Assembly (NCBI GenBank): GCA_963701955.1
Contig: OY969694.1
Span: 186,001-250,000 of the forward strand
Length of the DNA stretch: 64,000 bases
Direction of reading: 5' to 3'
Origin: Bog-473 sp963701955
Lineage (GTDB): Bacteria > Actinomycetota > Acidimicrobiia > Acidimicrobiales > RAAP-2
Shown here: positions 57,696 to 64,000 of the stretch, in pieces
Layout of the letters: every line of letters begins with the position of its first letter
How positions within the stretch are numbered: position 1 is the first letter of the stretch
Made by a program: the position numbers and the translations under genes
The notes under the pieces: model-generated
The model's input: the letters and a program-made list of their open reading frames with translations, nothing else
Told to the model about the DNA's origin: nothing
The model's database searches: none

Positions 57696-58535
57696 ATGGC
57701 TCCGGGGACGTCAGCGGCGAGGCCAGAACCTGCGGTCGTCGGCGTCGTCGGGCTCGGTCAGATGGGTCGGCCGATCGCTCGTCGGGTTCTCGGATCGGGT
57801 ACCCCGCTGGCCTTCTACGCCCGCCGACCCGACGTCACGGCCGAGCTGAAGGACCTCGGAGGTCTCGACGGTGGCTCGCTCGAGGGCGTGGCCGGCATCG
57901 CCGACATCGTGATCGTCTGCGTCTACGACGACGAGCAGGTCAGGGACGTGTGCCTCGGACCGAACGGCCTGCTCACGCACATGTCGCCAGGGTCGGTCCT
58001 GATCAACCACACGACCGGAGACCCGGAGACTGCCCGGTCGTTGGACGGGTCGGCCACGGCGTCGGGGGTCGACTTCCTCGATGCGGCGCTCAGCGGCAGC
58101 CCTTCGGACATCGCCGAGGGGCAGCTGACCCTGTGGGTGGGCGGACGCCACGATGTGCTCCGCAAGGCCGAGCCTGTCCTTCGGTCGTACGCCGACCCCA
58201 TCATCCACGTCGGTGTCGCCGGTGACGGCCAATGGGTGAAGCTCGTCAACAATGCCCTGTTCGCCGCGAATGTGGCGTTGGTCTCCCACGCCGAGCAGGT
58301 CCTCCACGCGGCGGGTCTTGGAGGATCCTCAGCGCTGCGCGCACTCCGCCACGGCAGTGGCGACAGCAGCGCGTTGGGGACGATCGTGAAACTCGGAGGT
58401 TCGGAACGCCTCGTCGAATTGGCAGGTCGATTCATTGAGAAGGATGTGGCGACAGTGAAGCATGTGGCCGAGCAGCAGGGCATCGATCTTGGACTCCTCG
58501 GCGACGTCGCTGGTGAGATGGGAGCGAGCACATGA
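57696..58535 (+). CDS. 3-hydroxyisobutyrate dehydrogenase-family NAD(P)-dependent oxidoreductase
   Basis: The 279-residue protein has the Rossmann loop VVGLGQMGRPIARRVL near 18-33, ADIVIVCVYDDEQV, the substrate loop DFLDAALSGSPSDIAEGQLT and the catalytic Lys in GQWVKLVNNALFAANVAL. This is the beta-hydroxyacid dehydrogenase superfamily, oxidising hydroxyacids or reducing semialdehydes and imines. It overlaps the following SnoaL-like gene by four bases (ATGA), so both belong to one operon. Confidence 0.9.
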   Translation: MAPGTSAARPEPAVVGVVGLGQMGRPIARRVLGSGTPLAFYARRPDVTAELKDLGGLDGGSLEGVAGIADIVIVCVYDDEQVRDVCLGPNGLLTHMSPGSVLINHTTGDPETARSLDGSATASGVDFLDAALSGSPSDIAEGQLTLWVGGRHDVLRKAEPVLRSYADPIIHVGVAGDGQWVKLVNNALFAANVALVSHAEQVLHAAGLGGSSALRALRHGSGDSSALGTIVKLGGSERLVELAGRFIEKDVATVKHVAEQQGIDLGLLGDVAGEMGAST

Positions 58536-58990
58536 AGCCGACGTTGGAGCAACTGTGGGACATTGAGCAGATCAAGCAGCTGAAGGCTCGCTACTTCCGT
58601 CTGCTCGACACAAAGGACTGGGACGCCTTCGCGGACCTCTTCACCGAGGACTGTGTGCACTATCTCCCCCAGGAGTCGCCCAAGACCGAAGCGGTGTCGA
58701 ACGAAACCTACTTCGCCGACCTGAAGTCCCTGTTGGGCCATGGTGTGACGACACACCATGGCCACATGCCCGAGATCACGCTGCTGAGCGACACCGAAGC
58801 GGAGGGTATTTGGGCCATGTTCGACTACGTCGAGACCGAGCTGCCGACGGGTCCCCTGCGCATTCAGGGATACGGCCACTACTTCGAGACGTACCGAAAG
58901 GGGACGGACGGCGAGTGGCGGATCAGCTCGAAACGCAATGTCCGGCTGCGCCTCGATCACCTGCCGCCGACCGGTGGCGGGGCAGGTTGA
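58532..58990 (+). CDS. SnoaL-like (NTF2-fold) protein in catabolic cluster
   Basis: The 152-residue protein has IEQIKQLKARYFRLLDTKDW then DAFADLFTEDCVHYLPQESP, and HHGHMPEITLLSDTEAEGIW and IQGYGHYFETYRKG, the bile-acid-dehydratase/scytalone-dehydratase-like SnoaL_4 pattern. The KARYFRLLDTKDW phrase is very common in dehydratase-like family members of catabolic operons. Substrate unknown. ATGA overlap with the upstream dehydrogenase. Confidence 0.87.
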   Translation: MKPTLEQLWDIEQIKQLKARYFRLLDTKDWDAFADLFTEDCVHYLPQESPKTEAVSNETYFADLKSLLGHGVTTHHGHMPEITLLSDTEAEGIWAMFDYVETELPTGPLRIQGYGHYFETYRKGTDGEWRISSKRNVRLRLDHLPPTGGGAG

Positions 58991-59168
58991 CTCCCCGACG
59001 AGCGATTGGGCGGTCCTCCCACCCCTCCCTTCCCCAAAACAAACGGGCGAGAAGCTCCCGGAATTAGAGTTGCTGATGAGGCAGGATCTCGTCAGGATTG
59101 CCGCGCCGGATCATGGTGCCGGCGCCTGACGAGATGTGGCCGACCCAACGAGCCGGAGGAGCGATGCG

Positions 59169-60056
59169 ATGTCTGAGTTGAAGGTGCGGGTTCTGCATCC
59201 TGCGTTCGGGGCGGAGATCGAAGGCTTTGACCCCGACTCGGGACTGGACGAGGCGACGATCGCTCAGCTTCGGGCTGCCTTTGACGACCGCAGCGTGCTG
59301 GTCTTCCGTGATCTGGACATCGACGAGGACATGCAGCGCCTCATCGTGTTCGGCATCATCGGTGAGGACGTGCCGGTCTCCGAAGGCCCTGTCGAGAAGA
59401 AGCCGAGAGTCGTCTCCAACAAGATGGAGGACGGCGCGGCACCCTACGGGCGACTGCTCTTCCATTGCGACAACATGTGGGCCCGCCGATTCGAGCCGAT
59501 CCTCTCGTTGTACGGCGCGCGCGTCGAGCAGCCTTCAGCCCCCACCACCTTCATCAGCATGGGTGACGCGTGGGATCGCCTACCCGAGGAGCTTCGCGTC
59601 CGCATCTCCGGCTTGGAGGCTCGGCACGGGTTCGATCACCAGTACCCCAATCGCGGTGGCGACGACGATGTCATCGATACGTACTACGAACAGTCGCGTT
59701 CGACCGTGAGGCCCGTCGGTCTGCCCCACCCGCGTACCGGCCGGATGGAGCTGTACGTGTCCCAGCAGGCGACGATCGAGATCCTGGGACTGTCCGAGAA
59801 GGAGAACGAGGATCTGCTCAGCGAGCTCTTCGGCTACCTCTACGAGCCGTCCGCCGTCTTGGAGCACGAGTGGCGGAAGGGCGACCTCGTCGTGTGGGAC
59901 AACATCGCCGTCCAGCACGGTCGTGGCATGGTGACCCTCGAAGGCCCCGAACGATCGCTTCGCAAGGTCGGGGGACCCTTGAACCTCGACCCGGACGAAA
60001 TGCTGATGCCCGTGTTCAAGAAGGCGATGCGAGGACCAGCGAATGCGGGCGGCTGA
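59169..60056 (+). CDS. TauD/TfdA-family Fe(II)/2-oxoglutarate dioxygenase 1
   Basis: The 295-residue oxygenase has AEIEGFDPDSGLDEATIAQL at the start, the iron-binding HXD in GRLLFHCDNMWA near 103, the distal His in VWDNIAVQHGRG near 260 and the 2-oxoglutarate Arg shortly after (PERSLRKVGG). This family hydroxylates or removes groups such as sulfonate, ether or alpha-ketoacid-linked carbons. It begins 180 bases after the SnoaL gene; the ATG at 59169 is preceded by GGAGGAG. It overlaps the second oxygenase gene by 14 bases. Confidence 0.9.
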   Translation: MSELKVRVLHPAFGAEIEGFDPDSGLDEATIAQLRAAFDDRSVLVFRDLDIDEDMQRLIVFGIIGEDVPVSEGPVEKKPRVVSNKMEDGAAPYGRLLFHCDNMWARRFEPILSLYGARVEQPSAPTTFISMGDAWDRLPEELRVRISGLEARHGFDHQYPNRGGDDDVIDTYYEQSRSTVRPVGLPHPRTGRMELYVSQQATIEILGLSEKENEDLLSELFGYLYEPSAVLEHEWRKGDLVVWDNIAVQHGRGMVTLEGPERSLRKVGGPLNLDPDEMLMPVFKKAMRGPANAGG

Positions 60057-60897
60057 ATCTGCGATCACCACCCGCGAGTTGAGGCCGCTGGTGGGCACCT
60101 CCATCCATGCCGACAACGAGACGCTGCTCAGCGGGCGGATCGCCAAGCAAGTACGCGAGCTGCTCGACGAGCGTGGCGTTCTCGTGTTCCCCGGCGCGGG
60201 TTTCGACGACCAGCAACAGATCGCGTTCACTCGGACACTGGGTACTCAGGCGTTCGACAGCAACGGCATAACCCAGGCCAACGGCGAGAAGCAGGCGATC
60301 TTCAAGGTGAGCCTCGATTCCGCTGTGAACCCCATCGGTGAGTACCTGAAGACATCGTTCTTCTGGCACCTCGATGGTTCGATGCACGAAGTTCCGATCC
60401 TGGCATCGATCTTGAGCGCTCGCGTCCTGCCACCGGGTGGAGGTGCAACGGAGTGGTGCAACACCTATGCCGCCTATGAAGCCCTCTCGGCGACCGACAA
60501 GGCGGAGCTTGAGGGCCGCCGGGTCGTGCACGCGAATTGGGCTCTCCAGCGACACGTGAACCCCGAGCCCTCCTATGAAGTGTTCTCGGCCGCCAGGAAG
60601 GTGCCTGCCCGCGAGCAGCCGCTCGTGTGGAAACACCGGTCCGGCCGCAAGTCACTGGTGATCGGGTCAACCGCGGCGTACGTCGTGGGGATGGATCCAG
60701 CCGACAGCATGGACCTGCTCGTGCGACTGCGGGACTGGGCGACCCAGCCTCAGTTCGTCTACCGGCACGAGTGGGCGGTGGGCGACCTGGTCATGTGGGA
60801 CAACACCGCAACGCTCCATCGAGCGCTTCCCTACGAAGCCGATAGCGGCCGATTGTTGCATCGGACCATGCTCCAAGGTGAGGAGCCCGTCGCCTGA
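60043..60897 (+). CDS. TauD/TfdA-family Fe(II)/2-oxoglutarate dioxygenase 2
   Basis: The 284-residue protein is a second, divergent member: RELLDERGVLVFPGAGFDD, HXD in SFFWHLDGSMHEVP near 107, GGGATEWCNTYAAYEAL and the distal His in MWDNTATLHRALPY near 250 with Arg in RLLHRTMLQG. Its start overlaps the first oxygenase, so the pair is translationally coupled. Two different substrates or successive oxidations of one substrate are possible. Confidence 0.9.
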   Translation: MRAAESAITTRELRPLVGTSIHADNETLLSGRIAKQVRELLDERGVLVFPGAGFDDQQQIAFTRTLGTQAFDSNGITQANGEKQAIFKVSLDSAVNPIGEYLKTSFFWHLDGSMHEVPILASILSARVLPPGGGATEWCNTYAAYEALSATDKAELEGRRVVHANWALQRHVNPEPSYEVFSAARKVPAREQPLVWKHRSGRKSLVIGSTAAYVVGMDPADSMDLLVRLRDWATQPQFVYRHEWAVGDLVMWDNTATLHRALPYEADSGRLLHRTMLQGEEPVA

Positions 60898-60964
60898 CAG
60901 CCGCGTTCGTCGGCATGTCGTGGCGCTCGTCGTTCTCTATCATTCGGATTCGGGGGATCCGACA

Positions 60965-61909
60965 TTGAGCCAACGTGATATCAGGACGGTCGCAAGTGGG
61001 TTCATGATGACCGAAAGTGCGCGCTGGCACCAGGGCGCACTCTGGTTCGTCGACTACCTCCGTGGCAACGTGCACCGACTGGCGAACGATGCCGTCGAAA
61101 CCTTCGGCGGTTTCGACCGCCCCATGTCGTTGGGGTTTCGACCCGGCGGCGAGATGCTGGTGGCCGACGTCCTCATGGATCGGGTGTCACCGGCGGGTGC
61201 GCGTCGCCCGTCGTTCCGGACGTCGTCTCTGCACGTCTATCGAGACGGGCGTCACCTCCATACCGCAGATCTGTCGGAGTTCGGCGCGGTGAACGACATG
61301 TGTGTCGACCGATACGGGCGGGCGTACATTGACGTGTTTCGACAGCCGCCCGCAGGAGGCGACCAGGCGCCGACCGATTGGGAACCGGTTGGTCAGATCC
61401 TGCTCTTCCCGCCTGAAGGGGATCCGAGGATCGTTGCCGACGGGATCGTGGCCGCCAACGGTATCGGCGTGTCGCCCGACGGCCGGACGTTGGTGGTCGG
61501 CGAAACATGGGGACCCGAGCGTCGGTTCTCGGGGTCACGGCTCTTCGGCTTCGACGTCGCGGACGACGGCTCACTGTCGAACCGCCGGGTGATCACGACG
61601 ATCGCCAGCGGCAGCTGTGACGGGTTGTGCTTCGATGCGGACGGCGCTGTCTGGCTTTCCACGGCGGCGGGGGGCGAGGTGCAGCGTGTGCTGGGTGGTG
61701 CGATCGTCGACCGGATCGGGCTCCCCGATCACAAGTGGCCATTGGCGTGTGCTCTCGGAGGGCCAGAGTTACGGACTCTGTACATCTGCTCGGTCACCGC
61801 GCCGCCCAAGGGCGACCCCGAGGTGTTTCCGGACGGCTGGGACCTCACGGGCTTTCGCGAGGCCTTCATCGAAACGGTCGAGGTGGACGTCCCGGGGGTG
61901 GCGCTCTAA
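60965..61909 (+). CDS. SMP-30/gluconolactonase-like protein
   Basis: From TTG 60965 the protein begins SQRDIRTVASGFMMTESARW, the usual family N-terminus, and continues with LWFVDYLRGNVHRLANDAVE, VADVLMDRV, FGAVNDMCVDRYGRAYIDVF, NGIGVSPDGRTLVVGETWGP and GSCDGLCFDADGAVWLSTAA: a six-bladed beta-propeller lactonase fold with Glu, Asn and Asp metal ligands. An in-frame GTG at 60878 would add ~29 residues and overlap the oxygenase. It probably hydrolyses a lactone or ester in the pathway. Confidence 0.86.
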   Translation: MSQRDIRTVASGFMMTESARWHQGALWFVDYLRGNVHRLANDAVETFGGFDRPMSLGFRPGGEMLVADVLMDRVSPAGARRPSFRTSSLHVYRDGRHLHTADLSEFGAVNDMCVDRYGRAYIDVFRQPPAGGDQAPTDWEPVGQILLFPPEGDPRIVADGIVAANGIGVSPDGRTLVVGETWGPERRFSGSRLFGFDVADDGSLSNRRVITTIASGSCDGLCFDADGAVWLSTAAGGEVQRVLGGAIVDRIGLPDHKWPLACALGGPELRTLYICSVTAPPKGDPEVFPDGWDLTGFREAFIETVEVDVPGVAL

Positions 61910-61937
61910 CCGGGAGTGTCGTCGCCTGCCCGCCGGC

Positions 61938-62285
61938 TCAACTGTCGATGGCCGCCCTGAGCTCGGCCAGACGGTCACGGTTGAGTGAGTACCAGACCCA
62001 TTTGCCGCGGCGATCTCCCTGCACGAGACCTGCCTCGCTCAAGACCCGCAGATGGTGTGACACGGTCGGCTGGCTCTTGGCAAGGGGCTCTACGAAGTCG
62101 CACACGCAGACCTCTCCCTCGGGTGAGGCGGCGAGGATGCTCAACACGCGCAGGCGGACCGGGTCCGCGAGCGCGCTGAACGCGCTGGCCAGCTCCGATG
62201 CGTCGGAGGTCCCCAGCGGTGCGGCGAGAACCGATGCGCAGCACTCCGTCGGTCGGGCGTTCGTCGCCACGGCGTGTCTGCCCAT
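61938..62285 (-). CDS. arsR: ArsR/SmtB-family arsenite-responsive repressor, second copy
   Basis: The 115-residue protein is ~80% like the arsR at 5695, with the same CVCDFVEPLAKSQPTVSHHL recognition/binding segment and a CC pair near residue 16. I chose ATG 62285 (GRHAVATNARPTECC) over longer frames. It faces an operator-like palindrome and an arsI remnant, the same divergent layout as the intact locus. It may still regulate the intact operon in trans. Confidence 0.9.
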   Translation of the reverse strand: MGRHAVATNARPTECCASVLAAPLGTSDASELASAFSALADPVRLRVLSILAASPEGEVCVCDFVEPLAKSQPTVSHHLRVLSEAGLVQGDRRGKWVWYSLNRDRLAELRAAIDS

Positions 62286-62323
62286 GAGCACCCCTACCAC
62301 GACGGTTCCATTAACAGCCATCA

Positions 62324-62347
62324 ATGTATCAGCCATACTCGATTCAT
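62324..62347. promoter_or_regulatory. putative ArsR operator, second copy (imperfect)
   Basis: ATGTATCA, the identical eight-base spacer GCCATACT, then CGATTCAT: the same element as 6075-6098 with two arm substitutions. It lies between arsR-2 and the arsI remnant. Confidence 0.6.
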
Positions 62348-62378
62348 CGACTGATGTCGATGCTACAGGGAGGTCACC

Positions 62379-62878
62379 ATGTCGAGGGTCCAACTCGCGC
62401 TGAACGTCAGCGACATTGACGAAGCCGTCGAGTTCTACACCAAGCTGTTCGGGACCGATCCGGCCAAGCGCCAGCCGGGCTACGCCAGGTCGTCAAGGTC
62501 TTCGACATGGCGGTGTCGCGCACCGGGTTGCGGGACCATGAGGCGGTCGCTGCGGGCTTCGACCCGCTCACCGTCGAGTTCGAGGCCGACGACCACAAGG
62601 CGTACTACCCGGGGAGCCATCGCATCCGCATGCGCTACACCGGCGATCGCATCACCGGGAGGCCCCTGGGCGTCCAGCTCTTCGGCCACCGCCACGCCGA
62701 AGTGGCCAAACGGATCGACATCGCGGCTGCCGCCGTCTTCAACGAGATGAGCGTCGAGCCCATGAGCGACCTCGACCTCTCCTACACCCCGCCGCTCGGG
62801 AGCCCCTGGGATGCGGTGCAGATGGGGGCACAGGCGTGGGTGCGCGTGCAGGGACCGAGCGGCGACCGACCGCCGTGA
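62379..62878 (+). pseudogene. arsI'-oxidoreductase' deletion scar
   Basis: The first 36 codons repeat the start of arsI (SRVQLALNVSDIDEAVEFYT, RQPGYA), after the same AGGTCACC ribosome region. At 62485-62487 the sequence jumps to the 3' part of the flavoprotein gene (VVKVFDMAVSRTGLRD ... GSPWDAVQMGAQAWVRVQG), out of frame, ending at 62878. Relative to the intact locus, bases corresponding to about 6238-8426 are missing, taking the rest of arsI, the aquaporin and two-thirds of the oxidoreductase. The shared CCA at the join suggests a short-homology deletion. Confidence 0.88.
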
Positions 62879-62893
62879 ACCTGAGGGGAACGC

Positions 62894-64000
62894 CTACTCC
62901 TCACGGAGCACAACCGCGGGTGGAGTGGAGGCAGCCGTCCGTCCGGGAATCAGTGCGACGAGCACGGCGAGCACGAGTGCTCCAAGCGCAACAACGGCAA
63001 TGGACGATGGGATGGCCGGCGCGGGCACGACGTCGATGTTCTGTGCGAAGAGATCCCACAGTACCCGTCCCAGGGCGATCCCCAGCGGGACACCGATCAC
63101 GATCCCGACTGCCACCACGGCGGTGGCCTGCCAGATGAGCGTGAACGCAAGTTGGCGTCTGGTGAATCCCAGCGTCTTGAGTACGGCGAGGTCCCCCCGC
63201 CGCCTGCGAACCGTGCCGGTAAGGACGAGGACGAGCGAGAGGACGGCGCCGGCCCCCAGGGCGGCGGCGAGCATTTCGGGGGTGTCCCCCGTCGCCTGGT
63301 AGTTCACGATCTCGGCTGGTCGCTGCACCGTCAGGACGGTCACACCGTCGCCGACCGCGTTCTGGTCGGTGGCGAACTGCGCGCTTGCCACCTCCACGAC
63401 GTGCTGCATGTCGCGCTGTGCAGTCGACGCCGAGACGCCCGGGTGCATCCGGACAAAGACCAGTCCCGGGCCGTTGAGCACCGGATCATGCGATTGCACT
63501 GCTTGAAGGAATGCCTTTGGGAGGGCGCTGCTGGAGACCAGCGCGCCGACCCCAAGACCGGTATGTTCCGAGAACGTCGAGGTTCCCGCGATGGCCGGGA
63601 ACGTCGCCGTACCGGCGACAACGACACGGGTGGGCGGCAGGTACAACGGCGCGGTGTTGGGGGATCCGTAGCTCACCGTGATGGTCCCACCGACGTGCGC
63701 GTGAAGCGCGGCCAGCGTGGCCGAGCCGAGCACGACGGAGTCCTTGGACAGGCCTGAGCCCGAGAGGATCGGTGGCGCGACAGAAGGGATCCGGTTGGAA
63801 ACCAAGGCCGGTACGTTCTGTCCATCCAACTCGAGATTGGGTTCGTTGAACCCGGACCACGCGGCCACGTCATGGTTGTGGTTCAGCCAGGTCAATGCAT
63901 TGGGCGGAACGTCCTGTTCGGACATCAGCGCATACGTCCAGTTCCATCCGTAGAGGTTGGGGTGCGTGACGAGGGCGGTGAGGCTGTTGCCAAACGTCAG
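62894..64000 (-). CDS. FtsX-like ABC transporter permease, 3' part (runs off right edge)
   Basis: The frame continues to the window edge without a start. The visible ~369 residues contain a large extracytoplasmic (MacB-periplasmic-like) domain with VVLGSATLAALHAHVGGTIT, then three C-terminal helices (MLAAALGAGAVLSLVLVLTG, LIWQATAVVAVGIVIGVPLG, VVALGALVLAVLVALI) around the LAVLKTLGFTRRQLAF cytoplasmic loop. These are the hallmarks of FtsX/MacB-type permeases, which pair with an ATPase likely located beyond the window. Ends RTAASTPPAVVLREE. Confidence 0.9.
   Translation of the reverse strand: MTFGNSLTALVTHPNLYGWNWTYALMSEQDVPPNALTWLNHNHDVAAWSGFNEPNLELDGQNVPALVSNRIPSVAPPILSGSGLSKDSVVLGSATLAALHAHVGGTITVSYGSPNTAPLYLPPTRVVVAGTATFPAIAGTSTFSEHTGLGVGALVSSSALPKAFLQAVQSHDPVLNGPGLVFVRMHPGVSASTAQRDMQHVVEVASAQFATDQNAVGDGVTVLTVQRPAEIVNYQATGDTPEMLAAALGAGAVLSLVLVLTGTVRRRRGDLAVLKTLGFTRRQLAFTLIWQATAVVAVGIVIGVPLGIALGRVLWDLFAQNIDVVPAPAIPSSIAVVALGALVLAVLVALIPGRTAASTPPAVVLREE

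Overview
The window is high-GC DNA with GTG starts, ATGA/GTGA gene overlaps, an Lsr2-family protein, a pSAM2-type replication/integration module and a mycothiol-type DinB-like protein. These point to an actinobacterium, plausibly of the Acidimicrobiia-like lineages (inference; no rRNA is present). Only one tRNA is seen, tRNA-Gly(TCC), and no rRNA or CRISPR array.

Layout. 1-1.6 kb: end of an MMPL exporter, a CsoR-family sensor lacking the copper histidine, a frameshifted DUF2892 protein and a DsbA-like protein. 1.7-15.95 kb: a tandem array of integrative elements at the 3' end of tRNA-Gly. Three att-like copies of the tRNA 3' half (1737, 10673, 15881) delimit (i) a 9-kb arsenic-resistance island with acr3, arsR, arsI, aquaporin, a CoA-disulfide-reductase-like flavoprotein and arsC, ending in a truncated integrase, and (ii) a 5.2-kb element with a broken antitoxin and intact VapC, an Rhs toxin/immunity graveyard, a RepSA-like initiator, an excisionase and a complete integrase. 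16-26.6 kb: mixed chromosomal genes, including an RDD protein with sixteen 9-residue repeats, a methyltransferase/small protein/nuclease-like cluster, and a LuxR-type two-component system.

26.6-43 kb looks like a surface region. A long gene-free leader precedes four exported proteins whose N-termini resemble SipW-type signals, the last about 1,500 residues with Ig-like and glycine-rich domains. Then come a decayed integrase and a type IV pilus locus (PilD, PilT, prepilin, PilC, PilB). 43-55 kb: Lsr2-like protein, HtrA protease, MFS exporter, polyprenol-mannose-type glycosyltransferases, an ECF sigma factor with a DinB-like partner, and a YihY membrane protein. 55-62 kb: a co-directional catabolic cluster (amidohydrolase, VOC, 3-hydroxyisobutyrate-dehydrogenase-like, SnoaL-like, two TauD-type oxygenases, SMP-30 lactonase-like) of unknown substrate. 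62-64 kb: a second ars locus reduced to arsR plus an arsI'/oxidoreductase' scar left by an internal deletion, then a truncated FtsX-like permease.

One caveat applies throughout. At least a dozen genes carry single-base frameshifts (for example the RDD protein, methyltransferase, prepilin, PilT start, MFS, mannosyltransferase and secreted proteins). Many are ordinary housekeeping-type genes, so sequence or assembly error is as likely as real decay for most of them.
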